Part shown: piece after piece, positions 7,469-14,397 of the stretch
Layout: every line of letters begins with the position of its first letter
How positions within the stretch are numbered: position 1 is the first letter of the stretch
From: an uncultured Oscillospiraceae bacterium
Lineage (GTDB): Bacteria > Bacillota > Clostridia > Oscillospirales > Oscillospiraceae
Length of the DNA: 64,000 bases
Assembly: GCA_934565655.1 (NCBI GenBank)
Contig: CAKTIE010000003.1
Span: 62,001 to 126,000, forward strand
Reading direction: 5' to 3'
The notes under the pieces: generated by a model
Database searches by the model: none
Told to the model about the DNA's origin: nothing
What the model saw: the letters and a program-made list of their open reading frames with translations, nothing else
Position numbers and translations under genes: made by a program

Positions 7469-10400
7469 TTACTTCTCTTCCCTGCGCTTTTTGATGACCA
7501 GAGCCGCGCCGCCCAGAGACAGCAGGGAGGTCATGGCGTACATGGCGATGCCCATATCGCCGGTCTTGACGGACTGGATGGGCTTGTCACCGCCGCCGGT
7601 GGTGGTGCTGCGCTTGTAGTAAACGTTGGTGAACTCCAGCGTAGCGGGCTTGTCGATGCGCTTGGTATCCACGGAGATAATGTTGAGCTTGCCGTCCGTC
7701 GTCAGCTCAACGCCCAGAGCATAGACGGTGTCGTCATAGGTCCAGCCGCGGGTGCTGCCCTTGACCTCTCTGACGTAGACGGTGCCATGGCCGGTGACGC
7801 TCAGGTCGTTGTCGGTCAGGGTGAAGGTCAGCGTACCGTCAGCGGACTTGGTACCCTTGGTGTCGATGGTCACGGTGTCGAGGATCGTCTCGTTGCCCTT
7901 CTCGTCCACCAGATAAGCCTCGAAGGTGAAGGAAGCCTTGCCGGGCTTGCGGCTGCTGCTGCGCTTCAGCTCGATGTTCTTCTGGATATCGACGCTGAGG
8001 GTGTACTCAGCGGGAGGAGGCGTGACCTGCTTGGTGTAGGTGTTGGTGACAGTAACGGTAACGTTCTTGCCAGCCTCGACGGTGAAGGTCTCCTTGTCAT
8101 ATTCGGTGGTCAGGTCATAGTCCTTCACATCGGCGTTCTTCTCGACGATGGTGTACTTGCCGGGATCCAGCGTCACAGTGGCGGGCGTTGCCATGCCGGG
8201 GAATACCTTCTCGACCGTTGCGACGACCTTACCGGAAGCGTCCTTGATCTCGAAAGCGAAGCCGTCCTCGAAGTCGGTGGGGTTCAGGCCCTTCAGCACC
8301 TTGTCGATGGTCACCGTGCCGGTGATCTTCTCATAGGTGTTGGTGGCGACAACGGTGATCTCCTCATCGGCCTTTACCTCGACAATATAGTTGGGGGCGT
8401 AAGAGGTGGTCAGCTTGTAGCCATCCACATTGGCATTGTTCTCGACGATGGTGTACTTGCCGGGAGCCAGCTGCAGGGAGTAAGAGTGTCCAGTCCAAAG
8501 GTCGAAGGTCTCGATTTCGGTGGTACCCTTCCAGACGGTGAAGGAGAAGGGCTTGTCGAAGTCGGTAGCGGCCAGATCACCCTTCAGTTCCTTGCTGATG
8601 GTCAGGGTGCCAAGCTTCTTCTCATAGGTGTTGGTGGCAACAACGGCGGTGTTCGCACCGGCCTTGACCTCGACATTATAGTCGGGGGCGAAGGAGGTGG
8701 TCAGCTTGTAGCCATCCACATTGGCATTGTTCTCGACGATGGTGTACTTGCCGGGAGCCAGCTGCAGGGAGTGAGAGTGGCCAGTCCAAAGGTCGAAGGT
8801 CTCGATTTCGGTGGTACCCTTCCAGACGGTGAAGGAGAAGGGCTTGTCGAAATCGGTGGCGTTCAGACCAACCAGTTCCTTGCTGATGGTCAGGGTGCCG
8901 GTGATCTGATTATATCTGTTGGTGACCTTGACGGTTGTGTTGCCGCTTTCGGTGACGACGGCGGCAGTGCCGTCAATATCTACGCCGTCGAGTACGGGAA
9001 TAGGACCATCCACCCGCTCATAAGCGGTCGTGACAGAGTAATTGTCAATCGCGGCGCTGGTGGCGATCTCCTGCACGAAGTACATGTCAGTGGGAACGGA
9101 GACAGTAGTGGAGCCGGAGGTCCCGCCAGCCTCAACGGTTACCGCAATGGGGCGGCCGTAAGGCACATACTCATCAGTACCCTTGGTATAGAGCTGGAAC
9201 TGGAAGGTCTTATCCTCATCCAGCGTAACGCCCTCGACGACCTTTTTAATGGTCAGACTGCCGGTCAGCTGTTCCCACTGGGCGTACAGAACGTTCGGCT
9301 TAACCTTATCCACGCGGGCCTCTCTGCCGGCAGCAAAAGATGTGCCGGAACCATTTGCCTGAGTGTTCCATTCGGTGAACCGGTAGCCATCGCGGGCGGG
9401 GAAGAGCTCGGTGAATTGCTTCAAGGTAACCTTGGCGTTATTCTTAATGCTGTAAATCGTATTCGTTGCGGGCTTCTCACCATAGTTGGCGTTGTAGGTG
9501 AGGGTCACGGTGCTGTCCTTGTCGCCCCAGATCGCGTACAGTATCACGTTCTGCTTCTCGATCTTCAACTGGCTGTTGGCATAGTACGCAACACTGCCGC
9601 TTGCGGTGGTGCTCCAGCCCAGAAATACCTTGTCGTCATTGGGAGGGGTAAAGCCATTTGCCATAACGGAAGCAATCGCGCCCTCGGCATACTTCGTATT
9701 GTCTGCCATGGTGCCGCTGCCGTCGTTGGCATCGTAGGTCACCGTGTATGTCGCCATGCTGCCGATCTTGGCGTACAGCTCATAGTCGCGGGTGATCTCG
9801 GTGTTGAAGTTGAAGGGAGTGCCATCCTCCGTGCCATCCTCCAGCAGCACCCAGCCCAGGAACTCATAGCCCTCGGACACCTCGTAGGTCGGTATTTTCG
9901 TCACATCAATGGTGTCGTTGTGAGAAACATTCTCAAACTTATAGTGCTCCGTCGTTTTGTCAGTTTTATACACCGTTACGGTGTGGACAGGCTCCTCCCA
10001 CTTGGCATACAGCGTGATATTCTGCGCGGGCATGGTCTTGCCGGTGAAATCATATGCCTTGCCCTCGCAAAGCTCGTTGTCATACCAACCGACAAATTGA
10101 TAGCCTTCTTTGCCCGCAGGGGGGGTAGTGGGGGTATAATTGGCATCCGCGATGGACTCTTCGTATTTCTTGGAAACAGTCTTTTCCTGACCATTGTTCA
10201 TGAATACGATATTATAGCTGTTGCGGGTGTAATAGAACTCGGCACCGTTATAATATTGGTCGTTCTTGGTGCTCAAGCGTTCATTACAGGTAAAGCCGGT
10301 GATGGGATAGCGGTCTTCGTCGGTGACTGTCAACCGATCATAGGATTTCGTAGTGTCTGTATACTTGAGCTTATAATAACGCCCATCACTCTTAGGTGTG

Positions 10401-11773
10401 CCGCTGGTTTCGTTGCCGGGCAAGACTTCCGTGTAATATTTAGCCGTCTGCGTATAATAGCCGTCTTGCTTGCCGTAGAAATTGGTGCCGCCCAGCGGCA
10501 TGACGTCAATGCTTGTCTGTGCTTTCGTGCCATTCGGGTTGACATACCAGCCGCCGCCTGGCCACTGATCACGGATATATGCACCGTACTTGGCAGTGAT
10601 CTTATGCTTGGGCTTCACGCAGCTATCCGAATGCCGGTGTTCTTCTTTGTCGCATGTGAGGTGACCGTCCCAAAAATCATAGCACCAAAACCGATGCTCA
10701 TGTTCAAGTTTTCCGCAGGTATATTGGGGATTCTTGCTGCTATAGAAGTTGATGACGTATACATTGCGCTTGTAATATACGTTGACAATGGTGGAACCGT
10801 TGCCGGCAATGGTCTTCTGCTCAATGGTCTGCGCAGTGAAACCATTATAATCTTTGACACGCTTTGTGTCCTTTGCAGCGGCGTTTGTCTGTGCACCGAC
10901 CTTGCCGGTCATAGTCTCAGTATCCTTGAGGGAATACCCATTATCGTTGGCGTTTTCCTGCCAGTGGATCACGGTATACTTGACGCCATTCTGCGCCGTC
11001 CACTTTGCCGTCAATGCAATGTCGGCGGTCAGCGGGCTGCCAAAGGTGTACTTAGTACCGCCGTTATACCAACCGGCAAAAGCATAGCCGGGCTTGGCGG
11101 GGTCATTGGGCTTTTCCGTGTTCTTGCTGGTTGCGAAGAACGCCGGAGCCACATAGCTGCCGCCGTCAGAATCAAAGGTGATCCAGTGGCCCGTCTCCAC
11201 CTTGGCGTACAGAGAAATGTTGCTTGTACTAATGATCACAGGATTACTGGCGGACTCAGTAAGTGATTCATCCTTATACCAGCCGGTGATGGCCTGATCG
11301 GCTTCTACAGGGAAGCTGACGCTGTTAAGGCTGATCTCTGTGCCGGTCGTGCCGGTTTTCGTGTCGATGACCGTACCGTCAGTCTTCTTAAAGAAAACAT
11401 AGTAACCGTCCTCGATCCTGGCGGTAAGCTTGATGGTATCGCTTTCGGTGATTTCATCGACCTTGCCGAAGCCGGTGAAGAGATTGCCCTTTTCATCATA
11501 CCAGCCGGTAAACACCTTGCCCTCTTCTGTTGTAGGTGTTGCAGGCTGGTACAGCGTGTCGCCTTCCTTTACGATCTGCGTGCTGTACGGTTCGCTGCTA
11601 TCACTACTGAGATAGAACTCATAGGTATAGTAGCTCTGACCATCAGGCTTGACGATACTGGTAAGACTAATACCGTCATCCTGTGAAGATGTGCCCACGG
11701 CGAACGCTGTGGTGGGTATCAGCGACAGCGCCATGATCAGACACAGCAGCAGGCTGACTACTCTTTTCTTCAT
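7469..11773 (-). CDS. Large sortase-type surface protein with InlB-like and pilin-like repeats
   Basis: A 1434-residue secreted adhesin-like protein. It has an N-terminal signal peptide (about residues 1-26, ending FAVG), then several Listeria-Bacteroides/InlB-type repeats (GYxFxGWY...LYAKW) to about residue 830. A cysteine/histidine patch (CGKLEHEHRFWC...CDKEEHRHSDSC, about 345-390) interrupts them. Four SpaA/DUF5979-like beta repeats span about 830-1250, two of them almost identical. A Spy0128/FctA-like isopeptide domain (about 1255-1390) precedes the C-terminal SVKTGD motif, hydrophobic segment and KKRREEK tail, a sortase-anchor layout lacking a canonical LPXTG. No sortase lies in the window. 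The N-terminal half is visibly less GC-rich than neighbouring genes. Confidence 0.88.
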   Translation of the reverse strand: MKKRVVSLLLCLIMALSLIPTTAFAVGTSSQDDGISLTSIVKPDGQSYYTYEFYLSSDSSEPYSTQIVKEGDTLYQPATPTTEEGKVFTGWYDEKGNLFTGFGKVDEITESDTIKLTARIEDGYYVFFKKTDGTVIDTKTGTTGTEISLNSVSFPVEADQAITGWYKDESLTESASNPVIISTSNISLYAKVETGHWITFDSDGGSYVAPAFFATSKNTEKPNDPAKPGYAFAGWYNGGTKYTFGSPLTADIALTAKWTAQNGVKYTVIHWQENANDNGYSLKDTETMTGKVGAQTNAAAKDTKRVKDYNGFTAQTIEQKTIAGNGSTIVNVYYKRNVYVINFYSSKNPQYTCGKLEHEHRFWCYDFWDGHLTCDKEEHRHSDSCVKPKHKITAKYGAYIRDQWPGGGWYVNPNGTKAQTSIDVMPLGGTNFYGKQDGYYTQTAKYYTEVLPGNETSGTPKSDGRYYKLKYTDTTKSYDRLTVTDEDRYPITGFTCNERLSTKNDQYYNGAEFYYTRNSYNIVFMNNGQEKTVSKKYEESIADANYTPTTPPAGKEGYQFVGWYDNELCEGKAYDFTGKTMPAQNITLYAKWEEPVHTVTVYKTDKTTEHYKFENVSHNDTIDVTKIPTYEVSEGYEFLGWVLLEDGTEDGTPFNFNTEITRDYELYAKIGSMATYTVTYDANDGSGTMADNTKYAEGAIASVMANGFTPPNDDKVFLGWSTTASGSVAYYANSQLKIEKQNVILYAIWGDKDSTVTLTYNANYGEKPATNTIYSIKNNAKVTLKQFTELFPARDGYRFTEWNTQANGSGTSFAAGREARVDKVKPNVLYAQWEQLTGSLTIKKVVEGVTLDEDKTFQFQLYTKGTDEYVPYGRPIAVTVEAGGTSGSTTVSVPTDMYFVQEIATSAAIDNYSVTTAYERVDGPIPVLDGVDIDGTAAVVTESGNTTVKVTNRYNQITGTLTISKELVGLNATDFDKPFSFTVWKGTTEIETFDLWTGHSHSLQLAPGKYTIVENNANVDGYKLTTSFAPDYNVEVKAGANTAVVATNTYEKKLGTLTISKELKGDLAATDFDKPFSFTVWKGTTEIETFDLWTGHSYSLQLAPGKYTIVENNANVDGYKLTTSYAPNYIVEVKADEEITVVATNTYEKITGTVTIDKVLKGLNPTDFEDGFAFEIKDASGKVVATVEKVFPGMATPATVTLDPGKYTIVEKNADVKDYDLTTEYDKETFTVEAGKNVTVTVTNTYTKQVTPPPAEYTLSVDIQKNIELKRSSSRKPGKASFTFEAYLVDEKGNETILDTVTIDTKGTKSADGTLTFTLTDNDLSVTGHGTVYVREVKGSTRGWTYDDTVYALGVELTTDGKLNIISVDTKRIDKPATLEFTNVYYKRSTTTGGGDKPIQSVKTGDMGIAMYAMTSLLSLGGAALVIKKRREEK
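8300..8878 (-). repeat. Tandem 288-291-bp coding repeats in the surface protein
   Basis: The segments beginning at 8300, 8591 and 8879 repeat with spacings of 291 and 288 bp, that is 97 and 96 codons. The middle and upstream copies are nearly identical over long stretches, both encoding FDKPFSFTVWKGTTEIETFD. The third copy, nearest the C-terminus, is divergent. Each unit is one SpaA-like beta domain. Confidence 0.85.
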
Positions 11774-11847
11774 AATGTTCTCCTTTCGTTTCTCTTGCTC
11801 TCGCGTTATTGTTCGGGCGAAAAAGCTTCATTTTCCACCTATCGTGT

Positions 11848-11876
11848 ATTATACTACACGCGCTGTTGAAAGTAAA
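11848..11876 (-). promoter_or_regulatory. Sigma-A promoter of the surface-protein gene
   Basis: Reading leftward: TTTACT, 17 nt, TATAAT. A leader of about 70 nt precedes AAAGGAGAACATT-ATG. Confidence 0.75.
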
Positions 11877-11933
11877 GGATGAAAAGGTTACAAAACCGTC
11901 AAATATTCGACCTGATGTTCGTTATTACGTCAT

Positions 11934-11962
11934 TTGATATGCCACTGTATATACAGTATAGC
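11934..11962 (+). promoter_or_regulatory. Weak possible promoter facing the repeat element
   Basis: TTGATA, 17 nt, TATAGC; the spacer holds the palindrome CTGTATATACAG (11945-11956). No gene follows it, only the repeat at 12014. Apart from this and the surface-protein promoter I see nothing in 11877-12013. Confidence 0.25.
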
Positions 11963-12013
11963 GAAACGTCGCCAGCCCACAAAATCGGTGGGTAGCACGA
12001 GGGGGCAAAAACA

Positions 12014-12130
12014 AAGGCCCCCTTGTGTAAAGGGGGCTGTCAGCCGCAAGGCTGACTGGGGGATTGACCGTCAACCCCTCCGTCACGGCTTCGCCGCGCC
12101 ACCTCCCCTTACACAGTGGAGGCTTATTTT
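12014..12130. repeat. Compound palindromic repeat (REP/MITE-like), copy 2
   Basis: Begins with AGGCCCCCTTGTGTAAAGGGGGCT, the inverted form of the 7367-7391 repeat. A GGCTGTCAGCC-gcaa-GGCTGACTGG hairpin follows, then GGGGATTG, a CCCCTCCGTCACGGC block with a cgGCTTCGCCG hairpin, and finally CCTCCCCTTACACAGTGGAGGC. This arrangement looks like the dispersed non-coding palindromic elements of Oscillospiraceae genomes. It carries no coding capacity. Confidence 0.65.
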
Positions 12131-12136
12131 GCCGCG

Positions 12137-12166
12137 CAAAAAGGCTCCCCCTACCGGGGGAGCCTT
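12137..12166 (-). terminator. Terminator of the 20-codon peptide gene
   Basis: Stem AAGGCTCCCCC / GGGGGAGCCTT followed leftward by TTTTTG, starting 13 nt past the stop codon of the minus-strand peptide. Confidence 0.85.
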
Positions 12167-12178
12167 ACGATCATCGCG

Positions 12179-12241
12179 TCAGCAGCCGAAAAAGCCGCAC
12201 AGCAGCTTCAGCAGGGAAGCGCAGTCAAAGTTGCAGAACAT
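12179..12241 (-). CDS. Cysteine-rich hydrophobic 20-residue peptide
   Basis: Encodes MFCNFDCASLLKLLCGFFGC. I do not recognise it. Four cysteines (positions 3, 7, 15, 20) and a hydrophobic core suggest a membrane-active or metal/disulfide peptide, which is inference. What makes it credible as a gene is its surroundings: a near-consensus promoter (TTGCAA-17-TATAAT at 12288-12316), an ideal ribosome binding site (AAGGAGGTCACAGAA-ATG) and an intrinsic terminator just after the stop. It is divergent from the 26-codon gene at 12443, with only 27 bp between the two -35 boxes. Confidence 0.65.
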   Translation of the reverse strand: MFCNFDCASLLKLLCGFFGC

Positions 12242-12287
12242 TTCTGTGACCTCCTTGGTATGGATTCGCTCTTGCAAGAACACCGTC

Positions 12288-12316
12288 ATTATACCCCGTC
12301 TGCCGCCCCGTTGCAA
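12288..12316 (-). promoter_or_regulatory. Promoter of the 20-codon peptide gene
   Basis: Reading leftward: TTGCAA (palindromic), 17 nt, TATAAT. A leader of about 40 nt contains GCAAGAG, a sequence also present at the 5' ends of the other two predicted RNAs of this locus. Confidence 0.8.
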
Positions 12317-12343
12317 ATGCAATGCTTGCCAGAAATGGGAGGC

Positions 12344-12372
12344 TTGACAGTGCACCATACTTATGGTACACT
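12344..12372 (+). promoter_or_regulatory. Promoter of the 26-codon peptide gene
   Basis: TTGACA, 17 nt, TACACT; predicted transcript start near 12379, giving a 64-nt leader. Confidence 0.8.
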
Positions 12373-12417
12373 TGTTTGCGCAAGAGTATCTTACATAGCG
12401 GGGCGGTTTCGACTCGG

Positions 12418-12438
12418 TCACCTTCCGAAAGGAGGTGA
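12418..12438 (+). promoter_or_regulatory. Hairpin sequestering the ribosome binding site
   Basis: TCACCTTC pairs with GGAGGTGA (8 bp, one G-U) around a CGAAA loop. The 3' arm is the AGGAGG Shine-Dalgarno of the gene starting at 12443, so translation from the full-length transcript should be inhibited. Confidence 0.65.
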
Positions 12439-12442
12439 TAGC

Positions 12443-12523
12443 ATGAGAATTACTTTCCATATTGGCAACTATACGGTTACCATTATCATCAAGGAAAGCA
12501 AAAACCGCCACTCTGCCAAGTGA
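12443..12523 (+). CDS. 26-residue peptide, candidate type I toxin
   Basis: Encodes a peptide starting MRITFHIGNYTVTIII and ending KESKNRHSAK: a hydrophobic, beta-prone N-terminal two thirds with a basic tail. The start is fixed by GAAAGGAGGTGATAGC-ATG and the gene has its own promoter (12344-12372). The last codons form the 5' arm of the terminator. The ribosome binding site is buried in a hairpin, and a strong promoter on the opposite strand (12595-12622) fires an RNA against its 3' end. These are the hallmarks of type I toxin genes such as fst or txpA, but the peptide lacks a classical long transmembrane helix and I do not recognise the family. Confidence 0.65.
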   Translation: MRITFHIGNYTVTIIIKESKNRHSAK

Positions 12524-12549
12524 CGGTTTTTTAGAGCAATTCTAAAAAG
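12505..12549. terminator. Bidirectional terminator between convergent small RNAs
   Basis: AACCGCCACT / AGTGACGGTT (one mismatch) with T-runs on both strands (TTTTTT rightward, TTTTT leftward), followed at 12530-12549 by a second perfect stem TTTTTAGA / TCTAAAAA. It can end the sense mRNA and the antisense RNA. Confidence 0.75.
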
Positions 12550-12589
12550 TTAGATTGGAAGAGTCAAGCCGCTCTGCTTGATACTCTTG
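12505..12589 (-). ncRNA. Predicted antisense RNA (candidate type I antitoxin)
   Basis: A TTGACA-16-TATAAT promoter on the minus strand would start an RNA near 12588. No reading frame follows it. The RNA begins with a hairpin (AAGAGTATCAAGC / GCTTGACTCTT, 12559-12588), passes a second stem and stops in the bidirectional terminator, overlapping the 3' end of the 26-codon gene. Its first bases (GCAAGAGUAUC) are identical to those of the sense mRNA at 12380-12390. Length would be about 80-90 nt. The call rests on promoter, terminator and layout only; no expression data are available here. Confidence 0.6.
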
Positions 12590-12594
12590 CATTT

Positions 12595-12622
12595 ATTATA
12601 CCAGTTTTCTCTGCGTTGTCAA
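12595..12622 (-). promoter_or_regulatory. Promoter of the antisense RNA
   Basis: Reading leftward: TTGACA, 16 nt, TATAAT, one of the best promoter matches in the window. Confidence 0.8.
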
Positions 12623-12628
12623 GTCCTG

Positions 12629-12952
12629 TCACAAGATCAACAGCAGTCCGATGGCGATCAGCAGCTCCTCGTCCGCCTGCTGCTTGAACAGGAAGAACAG
12701 CAGGAACAACAGCAGCAGGTCGCCGGTGTCCAGATCGTCCAGATGCAGCGCGTCCAGTATCCCCTTGCCGAAGGCGATCTCCGGCGGGCGCTTGGGCGGC
12801 GGGCATGATTGCGGCGGAGGCGGCGGGTTGGGCCGGGGTCTCGGCGGAGGAGGAGCCTGCCCGGAGGGCTGCCGGGGCGGCGGCAGCGGGCCGTCGTCCA
12901 GCGACGCGCGGACGTAATTGCCGCGGTTCTCGCGGCCGCAGCGCTCATACAA
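12629..12952 (-). CDS. Proline-rich protein with leucine-rich hydrophobic tail
   Basis: 107 residues starting at a TTG that has GGAGGG 7 nt upstream and overlaps the previous stop by 8 nt. Residues about 22-55 are dominated by prolines (PPPPRPRPNPPPPPQSCPPP). The C-terminus (about 64-107) is an acidic and leucine-rich block, DLDTGDLLLLFLLFFLFK...ELLIAIGLLLIL, with two short hydrophobic stretches. I do not recognise a family with certainty; similar D/L-rich tails occur in small clostridial proteins of unknown, sometimes spore-related, role. Last gene of a three-gene operon. Confidence 0.6.
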   Translation of the reverse strand: MYERCGRENRGNYVRASLDDGPLPPPRQPSGQAPPPPRPRPNPPPPPQSCPPPKRPPEIAFGKGILDALHLDDLDTGDLLLLFLLFFLFKQQADEELLIAIGLLLIL

Positions 12953-13310
12953 TGTCCAGCCCTCCCTCCGTCAGAAACCGTTTGCCGATGCAGATCAGGT
13001 GCGCCAGCTTCGCCGCCCGCTCCACCTTGGACTGCTTCTCCTCCTTCAGAAAGGGCCGCAGGGCATACAGCAGCTGGGTGGTCTGGCTGTTGGACTGGCG
13101 CAGGTCCTGCAGCAGCGGTAAAAACTTGGCCAGCAGCATGGGGTCGAAGCCGTCGCCCGGCGGCGGGCCGCTTGGCGGCGGAGGCGGCGGATTCTGCGGC
13201 GGCGTATTGGGCTGCGCTCCGCCGGAGAGCTGCTGCGCCATCTGGATGATGCGTGCCATGGCTGCCGGATCGTTGAGCATGGCGTTGAGCTTGCTGTCCA
13301 TATCGTCCAT
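12945..13310 (-). CDS. Hypothetical protein with proline linker, operon gene 2
   Basis: 121 residues. An N-terminal helix (DDMDSKLNAMLNDPAAMARIIQMAQQL) leads into a proline/glycine linker (TPPQNPPPPPPSGPPPG, about 36-52) and then a helical C-terminal domain rich in leucine and lysine. No signal peptide. AAAGGAGGCGGCCAC precedes the ATG. The helix-proline-helix plan is shared with the next gene, suggesting the three products interact. Function not recognised. Confidence 0.65.
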   Translation of the reverse strand: MDDMDSKLNAMLNDPAAMARIIQMAQQLSGGAQPNTPPQNPPPPPPSGPPPGDGFDPMLLAKFLPLLQDLRQSNSQTTQLLYALRPFLKEEKQSKVERAAKLAHLICIGKRFLTEGGLDIV

Positions 13311-13340
13311 GTGGCCGCCTCCTTTCCGCTGTGGTTTTGC

Positions 13341-13586
13341 TTACGGCTGCTGCAATTGTTGGCTCAGCCGCTGTAAGAGCGCGCGGCCCTCGCCGCTGGA
13401 CAGCACAGTTTTCAGCAGCGCCGCCATTTCCGCCGTGCTGGCGCCCTGCGTCATGGCCTTTTCCAGCTGTGCCCCGTTCTGCTGCTGCATCAGGGCCATC
13501 AGCGCCTGACCGTCCGGGGACTGGGCCATGCGCTCCATGGTGTCTGGGTCGGTGTGCAGCTGCGCCGCCATCTGTTTCATGTCCAT
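13341..13586 (-). CDS. Small helical hypothetical protein, operon gene 1
   Basis: 81 residues starting MDMKQMAAQLHTDPDTMERM; GGAGGTGGGAAC before the ATG decides the start against a longer frame. Methionine- and glutamine-rich amphipathic helices dominate (ALMALMQQQNGAQLEKAM). It resembles gene 2 of the operon in the motif pattern helix, DP, methionine-rich helix. No membrane segment. Function not recognised. A sigma-K-like promoter pattern lies 20 nt upstream (13605-13632). Confidence 0.65.
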   Translation of the reverse strand: MDMKQMAAQLHTDPDTMERMAQSPDGQALMALMQQQNGAQLEKAMTQGASTAEMAALLKTVLSSGEGRALLQRLSQQLQQP

Positions 13587-13604
13587 GTTCCCACCTCCAT
13601 ACGG

Positions 13605-13632
13605 CAATATATGCGGCGGGCATGAAAAAAGT
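13605..13632 (-). promoter_or_regulatory. Possible sporulation (sigma-K-like) promoter
   Basis: Reading leftward: AC, 17 nt, CATATATTG, close to the mother-cell sigma-K pattern AC-N16/17-CATAnnnTA. No sigma-A promoter is seen for this operon. Weak evidence because the motif is short. Confidence 0.3.
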
Positions 13633-13655
13633 GCCAGTCCCACCGGACCGACACT
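13625..13655 (-). terminator. Terminator of nth
   Basis: 11-bp stem including two G-U pairs (AGTGTCGGTCC / GGACTGGCACT), followed leftward by TTTTTT, 14 nt past the nth stop. Confidence 0.8.
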
Positions 13656-13668
13656 TGATATGTATGTG

Positions 13669-14307
13669 TTATTGCTGGACTGTACCATAGTCGCACAGCT
13701 CCCGCAGCGGGCAGTCCCCGCATTGAGGAGCGCGGGCCATGCACAGTGCCCGGCCGTGCAGCACCATCCGGTGGCAGAAATCGCTGGATTCCTCCGGCGG
13801 GATGACCTTCCGCAGCTGCTGCTCCACCTTCAGGGGATCCTTGCTGCCGTCGGTGATGCCCAGCCGTCCGGTGATGCGGATGCAGTGGGTGTCGCAGACG
13901 TAGCCCTCCTGCCCGTACACGTCGCCAAGGATGAGATTGGCGGTCTTGCGTCCCACGCCGGGCAGGCGGAGGAGGTCATCCATGTTGTCCGGCACTCTGC
14001 CGCCGAAATCACGGAGCAGCATCTGGGCGCTGCCCACGATGTCCTTGGCCTTGGCCCGCCAGAAGCCGCAGGAGCGGACATATTCGCCCACCTCGTCCGG
14101 CGTGGCTGCCGCGAAGGCCTCCAGCGTGGGGAAGCGCTCAAACAGCGCCGGAGTCACCAGATTCACCCGCGCGTCGGTGCATTGCGCCGCCAGACGGACG
14201 GAGAACAGCAGCTCGTAGTCCTTTCGATAGTCCAGCGAGCAGATGGCGTCCGGGTACAGCTTTTTCAGTTCCTCGATGATGGCGCTGATCTGCGCTTGTG
14301 TTTTCAT
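13669..14307 (-). CDS. nth: Endonuclease III
   Basis: Base-excision repair DNA glycosylase/AP lyase for oxidised pyrimidines. The helix-hairpin-helix LPGVGRKTANLIL (about 113-125) includes the catalytic lysine, and the following VCDTHCIRI carries the catalytic aspartate. The C-terminal 4Fe-4S cluster is C-x6-C-x2-C-x5-C (CMARAPQCGDCPLRELC). 212 residues, the usual length. A GTG lies 9 nt upstream in frame, but the GAGGTG Shine-Dalgarno fits the ATG at 14307. Divergent from rarA, another genome-maintenance gene. Confidence 0.95.
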   Translation of the reverse strand: MKTQAQISAIIEELKKLYPDAICSLDYRKDYELLFSVRLAAQCTDARVNLVTPALFERFPTLEAFAAATPDEVGEYVRSCGFWRAKAKDIVGSAQMLLRDFGGRVPDNMDDLLRLPGVGRKTANLILGDVYGQEGYVCDTHCIRITGRLGITDGSKDPLKVEQQLRKVIPPEESSDFCHRMVLHGRALCMARAPQCGDCPLRELCDYGTVQQ

Positions 14308-14338
14308 GGGCCTCACCTCGGCTCTATTGTATCAGACC

Positions 14339-14367
14339 TTGCGCAAAAAAGCAAATGGTGGTATAAT
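14339..14367 (+). promoter_or_regulatory. Sigma-A promoter of rarA
   Basis: TTGCGC, 17 nt, TATAAT, 30 nt before the rarA start. Confidence 0.75.
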
Positions 14368-14397
14368 ACAGCGATATCATTTTTGGGAGGCGAGCGC

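Noticed and set aside
8300-8900. Regular repeats suggesting a CRISPR array
   Set aside because: Units are 288-291 bp, in frame and encode beta domains; no short repeat-spacer structure exists anywhere in the window.
7787-11266. 1159-codon plus-strand frame opposite the surface protein
   Set aside because: Shadow frame; low-complexity translation and no start signals, while the opposite strand has a signal peptide, known domains and an anchor.
13528-14397. Upstream extension of the rarA frame
   Set aside because: Translates the antisense of nth; promoter and Shine-Dalgarno put the start at 14398.
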